NCBI GenBank assembly: GCA_948567375.1
Contig: OX419755.1
Location: 65,972,944-66,036,943 of the forward strand
From: Lunularia cruciata
Taxonomy: Eukaryota; Streptophyta; Marchantiopsida; Lunulariales; Lunulariaceae
DNA: 64,000 nt
Direction: 5' to 3'
The position numbers were made by a program, and so were the translations under genes. Shown here one piece after another: positions 22,422 through 32,884 of the stretch. A model generated the notes under the pieces. It was not told the DNA's origin. It saw nothing but the letters and a program-made list of their open reading frames with translations, and ran no database searches. Positions within the stretch are counted from its first letter, which is position 1. Every line of letters starts with the position of its first letter.

Positions 22422-23170
22422 GTGGTTGAGAGCAAGTATGAGAAAGGAGAGTGCTCAAACTCCAAGGGTCTTAATTTGGAGCTTTTAGCACAAGAGAAAA
22501 AGAGAGCTCATTTTGCAGAGGATGTGCACTCTTTCAAGGATTTTCTCCTAGCCAAGATACTCCTTTGCCTACTAGGAGCACTAGCACAAGCACTTCAATG
22601 CCATCAACAACAAAGACTCCAAGGAAAAAGTTGGGGATGCAAGACTTCTTGATTCCAAAGCAACAATAGAACTACAATGCCTTGGAGGATGTTGGTAGTC
22701 ACAAGGCTAACATCACAATGGGCCAATTGATTGCTTTGAACCCTACCTTGAGAAAGGAGCTTAGAGGTGGTTTGAGTTCTACAAGGAGCAAGAGGAAGAA
22801 GAAGGCAAAAGCTCCAATATCAATGGGGTGGTGGATGCCAAGCCAACACTATGGGAGGCTTGTGAATATGCTTTCAAGATTGATGTGAGAGTGAATGGTC
22901 ACAACATCAAGGATGCATTGGTTGCTAGAGGATCAACAATGAATGCCATCTCAGAAAAGTTGATGAAGAAGTTTGGTATGATACCCTCAAGACCTTCAAT
23001 ATTTGTGGTGAGCATGGCAAACAAGCAACAAGTTCAACCGGTAGGGTGATGGATAAGGCGGTAGTTTTAGTTATGGGAGTTCAAAATCTCATGACTTTCC
23101 AAGTCTTGAAGGATTCAAGCAATGACTTACTTCTTGGGAGGCCATGGTTGAGAGCAACATGCATAACTAA
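22422..23170 (+). pseudogene. gag-pol linker and aspartic protease (G1)
   Basis: Linker with NALEDVGSHKANITMGQLIALNP and a basic STRSKRKKKAKAP run, then the protease. The active-site block, DALVDGGS in the sister copies, is ALVARGST here, so the catalytic Asp is gone. The frame closes at PVG-stop, with a TGATGG overlap into the next frame (MDKAVVLVMGVQ ... DLLLGRPWLRA), in the middle of the protease fold. G4 and G6 have the same break. Confidence 0.75.
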
Positions 23171-23189
23171 TTAATGATACAAAGGGTAC

Positions 23190-24207
23190 TTGAGGATTGG
23201 GCCATCAAACCATAGAGTCACAATTTTTGCAATTAACACCACCAACACTTCACATTCAAATGCACCATCTTTTGATTATTTGAAATCAGATTCAAAAGAA
23301 GGAGCTTTAGATGTGGACACAAGCATAGAGGAGGAGACTTCCATGGAGGAGGACAAATCTGAATCTGATTTAGATGTGTTTCCTTTGTGTGCTATGGATT
23401 TTGCACCTAATCCAGAGGTTTTGAAAGACCCAAATAAATCACCATTGGCACTTGAGGAGATAAAGAGGAGGTTATCTACCCTCAAGTATGGCCTAAATGT
23501 TACCAAGGAAGAGAAGGTAAGATTTGAGGAGATTTTCCGCAAGTTCATCCATATGTTTGCTTTTAGTTACAAGGATTTGAAGGAAGTCACTTTGGAGGAG
23601 CACAAGAAGAGGTGGAGTCACATACAAGACCAATCCGTCAAAGATAACATTGCATTAGCCCACCAATATCTTTGGTTGTGAAGGAGGAGATGGATAAGCT
23701 CAAGGAGGCCAGATTTATCTTTGAGGTGGAGATTCAAAATAGGTGTCTCCAATTGTGAAGTTAAATAATAGCAAGCTTTGGGTTTGTGTGGATTACAAGA
23801 AGCACAATGTTGTTACCAAGAAGAACTACTACCCATTTCTATTCATTGATGAGATATTGGAGGAGGTTGCAGGTCATGAAAGGTATAGTTTTGGAGATGG
23901 TTATAGAGAGTATAACCAAATCAAGATTGCACCAGAGCATCAACAACTCACCACATCTTGGGGAACTTATGCTTTCAAGGTCATGCCTTTTGGGCTTTGC
24001 AATGCTCCAGCCATATTCCAATGGTTCATAAACAAGGTATTTGAACCTTTCATTGGGAAATTTTTGAGAGACTTCATTGATGAATTTTGTGTTTATGGGA
24101 GCAAGGAGGAGCACTTTGAGCACCTAATCAAGGTCTTGCAATGCTTGGATGAGGCAGATGCATCACTCAACCCAAAGAAGTGCATTTTTGGATGTGAAGA
24201 AGGTCTT
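23190..24207 (+). pseudogene. reverse transcriptase with acidic linker (G1)
   Basis: 23190-23681 is an acidic linker (SIEEETSMEEDKSESDLD) leading to RFEEIFRKFIHMFAFSYKDL. The RT palm follows at 23743-24207: VSPIVKL, WVCVDYKKHNVV, FGDGYREYNQI, PFGLCNAPAIFQ. The catalytic block reads RDFIDEFCVYG where G2 has FIDD, so one catalytic Asp is Glu. The copy ends after GCEEGLW. Confidence 0.85.
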
Positions 24208-25322
24208 TGGATGTTTAATCTAGAAGTAATTGGTTAATGCTTCCACCATGGAGTTCAAAAACATGAGTCCCCCAATCACTACCCATTTCTAGAGGACATC
24301 CATAATGTGAAATGATGTTTTGAAAGAAAATTTCTATGACTGTTCCGCATTATACTCCGTGTTGCTTCTGCTTCCACCATCTTGGTAGCATAGTCAGTGC
24401 ACACCAAGATGTATCTCTTCCTTGTGACTTGGGCCACTAGTTGAATTGTACCCACAAAATCAATACCCTATTTCTCAAATAGAGCCAATGGCAAAATTGG
24501 TCTCAAAGGCCACTGGGAAGTAGCTATCAGCTTTCCTGTACTTTGACAAGCATCACAACTTTGGATATGGGCGTGAGTGTCTTTATACATCATAAGCCAC
24601 CAATACCCTGCTGAAAGGATCTTCGTTATAGTATTCTTTAAGGCATAGTGTCCACTTGATGCTTCAAAGTGTAAGGACTCAATGACTCCTCCAACTTTGT
24701 ATGCCTCCAAGCATCTCCAAAGTACTTCATCTTTGCCCATCTTAAATAAAGTGTTGTGTTTTAGCTAGTATGGTCCCATCTTCATAAGGAATACTGCACT
24801 CTGCTATTGGTCCAGCCCCTTAGGACAATGACAAGTATGCAGATAGTGGTATTCTGTTGCATACCTTGTACTTTGCATAACCATTAAATGATATAACTCT
24901 TCATGAAGAAACCAATCATCAACTTCCAAGATTGGGTCTTGAGTTTCCAACCTGGATAGGAAGTCCGCATTCAAATGCAAAGCTCCCTTCCTTACTTGTA
25001 CAATATATGTGAATTCTTGTAACAACAAGATCCATCTTGCAATTCACTTAGACAAATCTGCCTTCTTGACCAAATGTTGTAGCGTGTAATGGTCAAGATA
25101 GAAGACAAACTTGTATCCCAACAGGTAGTGGTGAAACTTCTTGTAGGCATAAACCATAGTGCTTTTCTTTGAGTTGTCAAATAATTTTTTCTAAAATTGA
25201 CAATTGTTGGCTGGCATAATAAATTGGGTAGTCCTTCTTCTTCTTGTCCTTTTGACTTAAGATGACTCTGATTGCCTTGGATGAACTGTCCACATGCACA
25301 TGAAAAGGGACATCCCAATTTG
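24208..25322 (-). mobile_element. fragment of a third Ty3/gypsy lineage (RNase H to integrase core)
   Basis: On the - strand from right to left: RNase H (FHVHVDSSSKAI, DYPIYYASQQLS, around 25150-25310), the RNase H end FTYIVQVRKGALHLNADFLSRL (24804-25028), the integrase H2C2 zinc finger SSGHYALKNTITKIL ... CDACQSTGKL (24468-24740) and the start of the integrase core with a VCTDYATK-type block near 24400. Sequence and zinc-finger wording differ from both G and W, so it is a separate lineage. Frames are interrupted. No LTR is attached at either end. Confidence 0.75.
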
Positions 25323-26198
25323 GGGACAAGACCTTGGATGCAATCCAGCGCCATTACTATTGGCCTAAGATGAGCAACGACGTGATGGACTACATGCGTA
25401 GTTGCCTACTTTGTTAGCAGAACAAAGCTTCTAATCAAGCTCTTGCATGGCTCCTTCAACCTCTCCCCACGCCAATGTTACGAACAAGTGAGTATGGATC
25501 TCGTTTGTGAATTACCCAAGACCACCTTAGGGTTTCTCCATTGTGGTCTTTGTGGACTGGCTCAGCAAAATGATTCATGTATGCCGTACCACCAAGGATG
25601 TGACCACTCCATAACTAGCTCAATTATACTTAGATGCAGTCTTCTCTCACCATGGCTTGTCTAGAGTACTTATCACGAAAAGAGGCACTCAATTCACCAG
25701 TTTGTTTTAGCAAACACTCTTTGGTTTCTTCAAAACCAAGTCGGCCATGTCCATAGCTTACCACCCACAAATAGATAGCCAAATAGAGTGGGCTAATCGC
25801 ACAATTGAAGACATGTTACGCGGCTTCACCTTAAAAGAGCAAGAGAGGTGGGACACCCTACTCCCATTGGTGGAATTTCTTACAACAATTCAGTGAATGC
25901 ATCCACCCAAGTCACTCCGTTCTTCCTCATGTATGGTGAGCATCCCTTCACACCTTCTAGCTTGATGAAGATCCATCTAGTGGCTACCAAGGTCAATGCA
26001 GTCAACACGTTTGTTTCTAGAATCCAACAAGGTGTTGAGAGTGCCAAGCACAGATTACATATTGCACAAAATTGACAGAAGCAATATGCTGATGTGCACT
26101 GTAAGCACATGGAGCTCAATGTTGGGGATCAAGTGTGGCTTTCCACAACCAACCTTACATTAGTTGGATCTCGTAAGCTCAAACCTTATTTTATTGGG
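25323..26198 (+). mobile_element. family W gypsy fragment (W3), integrase
   Basis: Starts near HYYWPKMSNDVMDY and runs through the integrase core (VSMDLVCELPKTT, FVDWLSKMIHV) to the C-terminal side (FLMYGEHPFTPSSLMKIHLVATKVNAVNTF). The - strand W1 carries the same sequence at 32885-33768. Several frameshifts. It ends at exactly the same W position as W1 (after TTATTGGGC), where an inverted G-family LTR begins. Confidence 0.85.
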
Positions 26199-26580
26199 CT
26201 TGTGAGCCAGCCTGTCTCTCACTCAAGATGAACCTCTGATGGCTATTATGGTAGCGCACCATGGACTAAGAAGGCAAGGAACCCCAACTCCATCATACTC
26301 CTCCAAGGCTAACACTCCAAGACTCAAGACATTGCTCACTAGAGAACTCAATGAGAGAGAGATAGTTACAAATGAAAGGATGATGAGTACCACCTCACCC
26401 CTTGTTTATATACTTGTGAAATAGTTACGTACCAAAGTTACTAATTACTAGAGTAACTCAAGTTACTAGACTAAAAGTCAAGTAAAGTCAAAAAGTAAAA
26501 AGGAATATCCATTCACATGGGCATATTCCCCTAAGCATGTGATCTTATCTTGACTCAACCACTAAGTCAAGGATTCCTTC
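26199..26580 (-). repeat. truncated G-family LTR, reversed
   Basis: Reverse complement of the 3' 380 bp of the 32194-32884 LTR, beginning TGTGAGCC on the + strand. It stops at 26580, where the G2 interior starts in the opposite orientation. Confidence 0.9.
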
Positions 26581-26595
26581 AATTCTGTAGAGTGG

Positions 26596-27130
26596 AGATC
26601 TCATGCATGAGGAGTTTGAGAGGAAAAAGAAGCATGTTTGAGTGTTTAGATTCATCTTTGGAACATGCAGGGTCATCAAGAGTGGAAATTGAAACTATGC
26701 AAAGTTCCCCAAGGGTTTGGGGTGATTGTAGGGGTGAATTTGAGGAAAAGAGAGTTTACAATAGAATTTGAAGAGAGTGTTGAGAGGATCCAAAAACCTA
26801 CACCTCTTGGAAGGAAGAGTGAGTCTAAGTGCTTTCTATGTAGAGAGAAGGGACATAAGGCAAGTTCATGTCCATTGACCTTTGAGAGCAAGGGAAAGGA
26901 GAGGCTTACTTGACTTTGGTTTGCATGTTGGACCTTCTTCACCAAGATTAGGAGGGAGAAGATCTAAGATCAAGGAGTTGTGTGAGGTTTGTGGAGTTGA
27001 AGGACTTCCAAAAGGACATGAGTGTAGTAGAGTAAAAGCACTTTTAGAGACTTTGGTGAAGGATCTCGGAGAGAGTCTTAGTACAACTACAGAAATACTA
27101 CCACCTTCATTAGCTAGTTCTCAAGATTAG
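26596..27130 (+). pseudogene. extra 5' ORF of family G with two zinc knuckles (G2 copy)
   Basis: 26665-26913 encodes a basic protein (QEWKLKLCKVPQGFGVIVGV) with a perfect CCHC knuckle, SKCFLCREKGHKASSCPL. After a frameshift, 26882-27130 continues with RSKIKELCEVCGVEGLPKGHEC, a second Cys/His cluster, and a LETLVKDLGESLST tail. The ORF precedes gag, which has its own knuckle at 28204-28245. Some Tat/Ogre-type elements carry an extra ORF before gag; whether this is related is not known. Confidence 0.55.
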
Positions 27131-27360
27131 TGATGAAGATAATCTTTCAACTTATGGATTAACTATCCATGAGAGTTAGATTAATATGCACTCTAGGATT
27201 TTATGTTGCTATAGAAATCTTGGAGCAACCTGAGCCTTTTGTGTTCCCTAGGGTGGATTACTCTCAAATGGTGTTAGTCATGTACATACTCTCTATTAGT
27301 TATAGAGTGAGAGAAAAGAAACGAAAAATTTGAGAGAAAGAAAGATAGTGAGAGGTTAAG

Positions 27361-28356
27361 ATGGGGAAACTTCTAGTTTTCTTTGGCAAGGATGGAGAAG
27401 ATGTGGAGGCCTTTGTGAGAGACTTCAAGAGAGCTTGTATAGGAAACAATGAGAGGAGGAAGAATGAGTGGGCATCATTATTACCAGATTTCTTTGAGGA
27501 TGCAACACTTACATAGTATGAGTCAGAATACCCAAAGAGAGAGAGTAGAGATGGAGAAGAAGAGTCTTGGGAGAGTTTGACTTCAGCACTCATTGAGAAC
27601 TTTCGCCCAAATGAGAGTTATGAGGGATTGATGAGTGAGGTTACCTTTCTCAAACAAGGAGATGGAGAGAAAGTGAGAGTCTATGTGGAAAGAGTGGAAA
27701 AGTTAGAGTCTAGATTTCGCATAGTGTTGAGGAAGGGTGGGGATGATTTGGAGACTACAATGATTGGCATAGGGGCCATGCTCACCAAGAATTTTGTGGG
27801 AGGGTTGAGACCACAAATTAGAAGGAAGGTGAGATATGAGAAACCTTCTTCCAAGGTTGAAGCTATCAAGATCGCAATTTGTATGGAGGAGATTTTGGAA
27901 GGGGATGAGAGTGATTTGGTGGTGAAGGAGGTTGTGAATCCTCCTCAAGGCTACAAGTATGGTGGAATGTCTGATACTTTGGTGGAAAGGGTTGCACCAC
28001 AAAAAGTTGTTGCTCCAATTCTTGCACCTCCACCAAAGGATCCACTTCAAACTATCACAGAACAACTTGCGGATCTCAAGATCAATGTGGTGCAATTATG
28101 GGAGAAGAGAGAGGTGGATCAGAATGTAGGGAGAGGGCCTAGGAGTTATAGAAATTATCCATATAGAAGAGGCCTACCAGCCAACAATTTCAATGATAGA
28201 AATTGTTTTGGTTGTGGAGGAAGAGGCCATATCCAAAGGAATTGCCCAAATTCCACTTACCATGGAAGAAGGGGTTATGAGGGAGCCGATAGAGGGGAAG
28301 AGGTAGGTAGTGAAACCCAAGTGGCTACTAATCCAAACAAAGGTAAGCATCCATAG
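27361..28356 (+). pseudogene. gag capsid polyprotein (G2)
   Basis: ATG at 27361 (MGKLLVFFGKDGEDVEAFVRDFKRACIG), one frame to 28356 with a single TAG at 27514 where the family has Trp (LTWYESEY). Retrotransposon-gag core: ALIENFRPNESYEGLMSEV, YVERVEKLESRFRIVLRKGGDD, GGLRPQIRRKVRYEKPSS. The nucleocapsid knuckle NCFGCGGRGHIQRNC at 28204-28245 is an intact CCHC. The only defect before the end is the nonsense change. Confidence 0.88.
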
Positions 28357-29104
28357 ATGTGGTTGAGAGCAAGTATGAGAAAGGAGAGTGCTCAAACTCC
28401 AAGGGTCTTGATTTGGAGCTTTTGGCACAAGAGAAGAAGAGAGCTCATTTTGCAAAGGATGTTCACTCTTCCCAAGACTCCAAGCAAAGATACTCCTACG
28501 TCTACTAGGAGCACTCGCAACTCAGCACCATCAACAACAAAGACTCCAAGGAAGAAGTTGGGGATGGATGACTTCTTGATCTCAAAGCAACAATGGAACT
28601 ACAATGTGTTGGAGGATGTTGGTAGTCACAAGGTTAACATCACATTGGGCCGATTGATTGCTTTGAACCCTACCTTGAGAAAGGAGCTTAGAGGTTGTTT
28701 GAGTTCTACAAGGAGCAAGAGGAAGAAGAAGGCAAAAGCTCCAGTATCAATGGGGGAGGTGGATGCCAAGCCAGCACCATGGGAGGCTTGTGAATATGCC
28801 TCCAAGATTGATGTGAGAGTGAATGGTCACAACATCAAGGATGCATTGGTTGATGGAGGATCAACAGTAAATGCCATGTGAAAGGTTGATGAAGAAGTTG
28901 GGTATGATACCCTCAAGACCTTCAACATTTGTGGTGAGCATGGCAAACAAGCAACAAGTTCGACCAGTAGGGTTGATGGATAAAGTGGTAGTTTTAGTTA
29001 TGGGAGTTCAAAATCTCATGACTTTCCAAGTCTTGAAGGATTCAAGCTATGAATTACTTCTTTGGAGGCCATGGTTGAGAGCAGCACACACAACTGATCG
29101 ATGA
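28357..29104 (+). pseudogene. gag-pol linker and aspartic protease (G2)
   Basis: After a frameshift around 28350-28480 the frame gives TPRKKLGMDDFLISKQQWNYNVLEDVG, the basic linker and the protease with active site DALVDGGS at about 28843-28863. A second frameshift follows at 28880 (NAM-stop), and 28871-29104 continues with LMKKLGMIPSRPSTFVVSMANKQQ to LLLWRPWLRA. Unlike G1, G4 and G6, the reading passes without a break through the PVG-LMDK point. Confidence 0.82.
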
Positions 29105-29239
29105 CACAAAGGGTACTTGAGGATTGGGCCATCAAACCATAGAGTCATAGTTCTTGTGACTAACACCACCAATACTTCACATTGAGATACACCATCTTCT
29201 GATTATTGGGAATCAGATTCTGAAGAAGGAGCTTCAGGT

Positions 29240-30235
29240 GTGGACACAAGCATGGAAGAGGAGACATCCACGAAGGAGGATGAATCTGAATCTGATTTAG
29301 ATATATATCCTTTGTGTGTTATGGATTTTGCACCTAAGCTAGAGGTTTTGAAGGACCCAGATAAATCACCATTGACACTTAAGGAGGTAGAGAGAAGGTT
29401 AGCTACCCTCAAGTATGGCCCAAATGGTACCAAGGAGGAGAAGGTGAGATTTGAGGAGATTTTCCGTAAGTTCATCCATGTGTTTGCTTTCAGTTACAAG
29501 GATTTGAAGGAAGTCACCTTGGAGGAGCACAAGATAGAGGTGGAGTCACATGCAAGACCAATCCGTCAAAAGCAACGTTGCATTAGCCCACCAATATCTT
29601 TGGTTGTGAAGGAGGAGATTGATAAGCTCAAGGAGACTAGATTTATCTTTGAGGTAGAGAATTCAGAATGGGTATCTCCAATTGTCATTGTGAAGAAAAA
29701 GAATGGTAAGCTTTGGGTATGTGTGGATTACAAGAAGCTCAATGTTGTTACCAAGAAAGACTACTACCCATTGCCATTCATTGATGAGATCTTGGAGGAG
29801 GTTGTAGGTCATGAGAGGTACAGTTTTGGAGATGGTTATAGTGGATATAACCAAATCAAGATTGCACTAGAGCATCAACAACTCACCACATTCACCACAC
29901 CTTGGGGAACTTATGCTTTCAAGGTCATGCCTTTTGGGCTTTGTAATGCTCCAGCCACATTCCAACGGTTCATGAACAAGGTATTTGAACCTTTCATTGG
30001 GAAATTTGTGAGAGATTTCATTGATGACTCTTATGTCTATGGAGCAAAGAGGAACACTTTGAGCACCTAATCAAGGTCTTGCTCAACCCAGAGAAGTGCA
30101 TTTTTGGATGTGAAGAAGGTCTACTTTGTAGGCACATCATCTCCAAGGATGGAATAGCATTTGATCCTGAGAAGGTAAGGAAAATCTCAGACCTTCCATT
30201 CCCTTCAAGCTTGAAAAAGTTATGCTAATTCTTGG
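29240..30235 (+). pseudogene. reverse transcriptase (G2)
   Basis: Acidic linker (EEETSTKEDESESDLD), RFEEIFRKFIHVFAFSYKDLKEVTLEEH, then the RT: SPPISLVVKEEIDKL, WVSPIVIVKKKNGKLWVCVDYKKL, FGDGYSGYNQIKI, KVMPFGLCNAPATFQRFMNKVF, and the catalytic FIDDSYVYG at about 30017-30040. Both Asp are present. A frameshift in the following GAKR segment and a small deletion relative to G1 and G4 end the frame at 30070; homology continues through the connection region. Confidence 0.9.
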
Positions 30236-31047
30236 GGATGGTTGGATACTATAGGAGGTTCATCTTCTCATTTTCCAACAAGGCTTATGCATTGACCATC
30301 TACATGAAGAAGGGTGTAGATTACATGGTGATTTTGGAGGACAAGGAGGCTCTCAAAGCTTTTGAGGAGCTTAAGCAATCCCTTGTTGTAGCTCCAATTC
30401 TTGCTAAACCTGATTGAAGTAAGCCTTTCATCCTCTACACAAATGCTTCTAATGTAACTATAGGATGCACTCTTAGTCAATTAGACCAAGATGTGCATGA
30501 TCATCCAATAGCTTATGCTAGTAGGCAGATGGTTTCAGTAGAGAAGAACTACTCTATCACAAAGAGAGAAGGGTTGGCAGTGATCTTTGGTCTCAAGAAG
30601 TTTAGACACTACTTGATTGGAGGGAAAGCCACCATTGTCACAGATCACAAGGCTTTGAAGTACATCTTCAACAAGCCTAATGTTGAAGGGAGACTAGCAA
30701 GGTGGATGATACTCTTGTCTAAATATGACTACACCATTGAAGATAGGCTAGGAAAGAAACATGCAAATGCTAATTTGTTATCTAGAGCCTATGATCATGA
30801 TGGAGATGAGCCAATAGATGATTCCTTCTCGGATGAGGAGCTCATGCCAATCTCAGTCACTCAAGAGGTTCCAATGGAGTACAAGGAGATTGTGGATTTT
30901 GTGACAAGAGGTAACTATCCAAAAGGGATGCATGCTAGGGAGAGGAAGGCCCTTGCAGCAAGATCTAGACCTTACACAATGGTGGAGGATATTCTTCTTC
31001 ACCAAGGAGCAGATGGTCTACGTCAAAGAGCAATGGGTAAGGAATAG
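30236..31047 (+). pseudogene. RNase H (G2)
   Basis: 30232-30417 holds the connection (GMVGYYRRFIFSFSNKAY, ALKAFEELKQSLVVAPILAKPD). After one stop comes RNase H: LYTNASNVTIGCTL, then 30493-31047 with DHPIAYASRQM, NYSITKREGLAVIFGLKKFRH, VTDHKALKYIFNKPN, YTIEDRLGKKHANANLLSRA. The residue in the first block that is normally the catalytic Asp (DAS) is Asn, as also in G4. Confidence 0.88.
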
Positions 31048-32145
31048 TCTATCCTACTCATAAAGGAGTTTCATGAAGGTTTAGTATGTAGAGGACACTT
31101 TGCAAGAAAGGTGACTACTTTCAAGATTCTAGATGCAGGTTACCATTGGAGAGGGATTTTCAAAGATTGTCTTGATTATTGCAAAAATTATCATGTTTGT
31201 CAAGCTTTTGCTAGAAAATCTACTTCCACTCCACCACTTAGATCAATTCCATTGCTAGGACCTTTTGAGAAGTGGGGAATTGATTTTGTAGGTCCTCTCA
31301 ATAGAACCCCAAGGAACAATCGGTACATTGCGATAGTTACTGATTACCTTACCAAGTGGGTTGAGGCTAGAGCATTGAGGGACAAGAATGAAGATGAAGT
31401 TGGTAGATTTTTTTATGAATGCATTATCACTAGATTTGGATTCCCTTTGGAGTTGGTTTCCGGTAGAGGAGGAGAGTTTACAAGAAGCATTACTACAGCC
31501 ATGCTACAACATTTCTCTATCACACATAGAGTAACTACATCCTATAAGCCAAATTCCAATGGCTTGGCAGAGTGAACCAATCAGACCTTGTGCATGATGT
31601 TGGCCAAAGATGCAAAAATGGAGAGGGCTAAACATCATTGGGACAAGAGGATTCATGCACTTTTGTGGGAGTATAGGACAACCATGAAGACTTCCACCGG
31701 ATATTCTCCATTTCAATTGGTGTATGGTATTGATTCTACCTTACCTATTCACTTTGATCTTCCTACCTTCCAAAGCATTCATAGGAGATTGAAGAAAGTA
31801 CAAGGAGGTGATGCAGAGAAGTCAAGGAAGGAACAACTCATGGAGTTGGAAGAGGCAAGAGCAGTTGCTATGGTTTGAGTGGAGCAAGCCCAAAGGAAAA
31901 AAAAGGAGAGATATGACAAGAGGCAAGGCAAGAAGAAGGTGGAGCCTTTCAAAGAAGGTGATTGGGTAATGTTGTTTGATTCCATTTGATTCAAGAGAGT
32001 GCAAAAGAAGTTTTTGCCTAAGTATTTTGGACCTTTCATAGTGGAGAAGGTGTGGGGCAATTACACCTATGATCTCAAGGACTTAAGAGGAAGACACTTT
32101 GATAGGATTAACCATGATAAGTTGAAGATGTACCATAGAAGGTAG
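31048..32145 (+). pseudogene. integrase (G2)
   Basis: N-terminal H2C2 zinc finger (HEGLVCRGHFARKV ... CKNYHVCQAF), core with WGIDFVGPLN (first Asp), then ELVSGRGGEFT where the second catalytic Asp is Gly, and the Glu region NSNGLAE followed at once by a TGA at 31574. C-terminal part: WDKRIHALLWEYRTTMKTSTGYSPFQLVYG, YDKRQGKKKVEPFKEGDWVMLFDS, RGRHFDRINHDKLKMYHRR. Two more stops. G4 keeps all three catalytic residues. Confidence 0.9.
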
Positions 32146-32193
32146 AGAGACCTTCACTTTGAAGACAAAGTGAAAACTTAGTCCAGGGGTAAA

Positions 32194-32884
32194 TGTAACA
32201 CCCATATGTGCATGTGTGTGGTATTGTGATATTTAGCTTGGTATTACAAGTACTTGAGAGATATTATTTATATAGAGATAAAGGATGGTTCTACATTAGT
32301 CATGATTAGCTAAAGTTAGTCATAGCTAAGATAGAGGGGACCTTACTTTAGAGGAAGTGGAAAAGATGAGCACCACTATTTTGGATTCTAGTGTGTTGAC
32401 TTGGTATTATTCCTAGGTGTTTGGCTTTGAGGAAAGAATTGAGAACTCTTGGGCCCGCAAGCCCGTTTTTTTGGGATTCTTCTATAGTCCAAGGATAGCC
32501 CATGTGAAGGAATCCTTGACTTAGTGTTGAGTCAAGATAAGATCACATGCTTAGGGGAATATGCCCATGTGAATGGATATTCCTTTCTACTTTTTGACTT
32601 TACTTGACTTTTAGTCTAGTAACTTGAGTTACTCTAGTAATTAGTAACTTTGGTATGTAACTATTTCACAAGTATATAAACAAGGGGTGAGGTGGTACTC
32701 ATCATCCTTTCATTTGCAACTATCTCTCTCTCATTGAGTTCTCTAGTGAGCAATGTCTTGAGTCTTGGAGTGTTAGCCTTGGAAGAGTATGATGGAGTTG
32801 GGGTTCCTTGCCTTCTTAGTCCATGGTGTGCTACCATAATAGCCATTAGAGGTTCATCTTGAGTGAGAGACAGGCCGGCTCACA
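32194..32884 (+). repeat. 3' LTR of G2 (691 bp)
   Basis: Begins TGTAACACCC after GTCCAGGGGTAAA (a short polypurine-like tract) and ends GGCTCACA directly against W1 sequence. ATATAAACAAGGGG near 32676 is a TATA candidate. It is the reference LTR for the family. Confidence 0.92.

Larger units (their letters stand above)
19185..24207 (+). mobile_element. Ty3/gypsy family G, copy G1 (5' LTR to RT, 3' part missing)
   Basis: Order: 5' LTR, primer site, an extra 5' ORF with zinc knuckles, gag, protease, RT. RNase H, integrase and the 3' LTR are absent; similarity to G2 stops at about 24207, where another gypsy fragment in the opposite direction begins. G1 sits inside CC copy A. Coding parts carry many stops. 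The primer site and RT style point to the non-chromovirus (Tat/Athila-like) branch of plant gypsy elements; this is a judgement by motif, not by phylogeny. Confidence 0.85.
25323..26580 (+). repeat. left arm of a 1.26-kb inverted repeat
   Basis: This W3-plus-LTR block is the reverse complement of 32506-33768, with high similarity across both the integrase part and the LTR part and an identical W/LTR junction. The arms enclose 5.9 kb of G2. Confidence 0.85.
26581..32884 (+). mobile_element. Ty3/gypsy family G, copy G2 (5' LTR and leader missing)
   Basis: The most complete coding copy of the family: extra ORF, gag, protease, RT, RNase H, integrase, 3' LTR. Relative to G1 it lacks the 5' LTR, primer site and leader; it joins a reversed LTR at 26581. 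Open frames are longer than in the other copies, but there are still about ten stops or frameshifts. Domain order RT-RNaseH-integrase defines gypsy. Confidence 0.93.
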
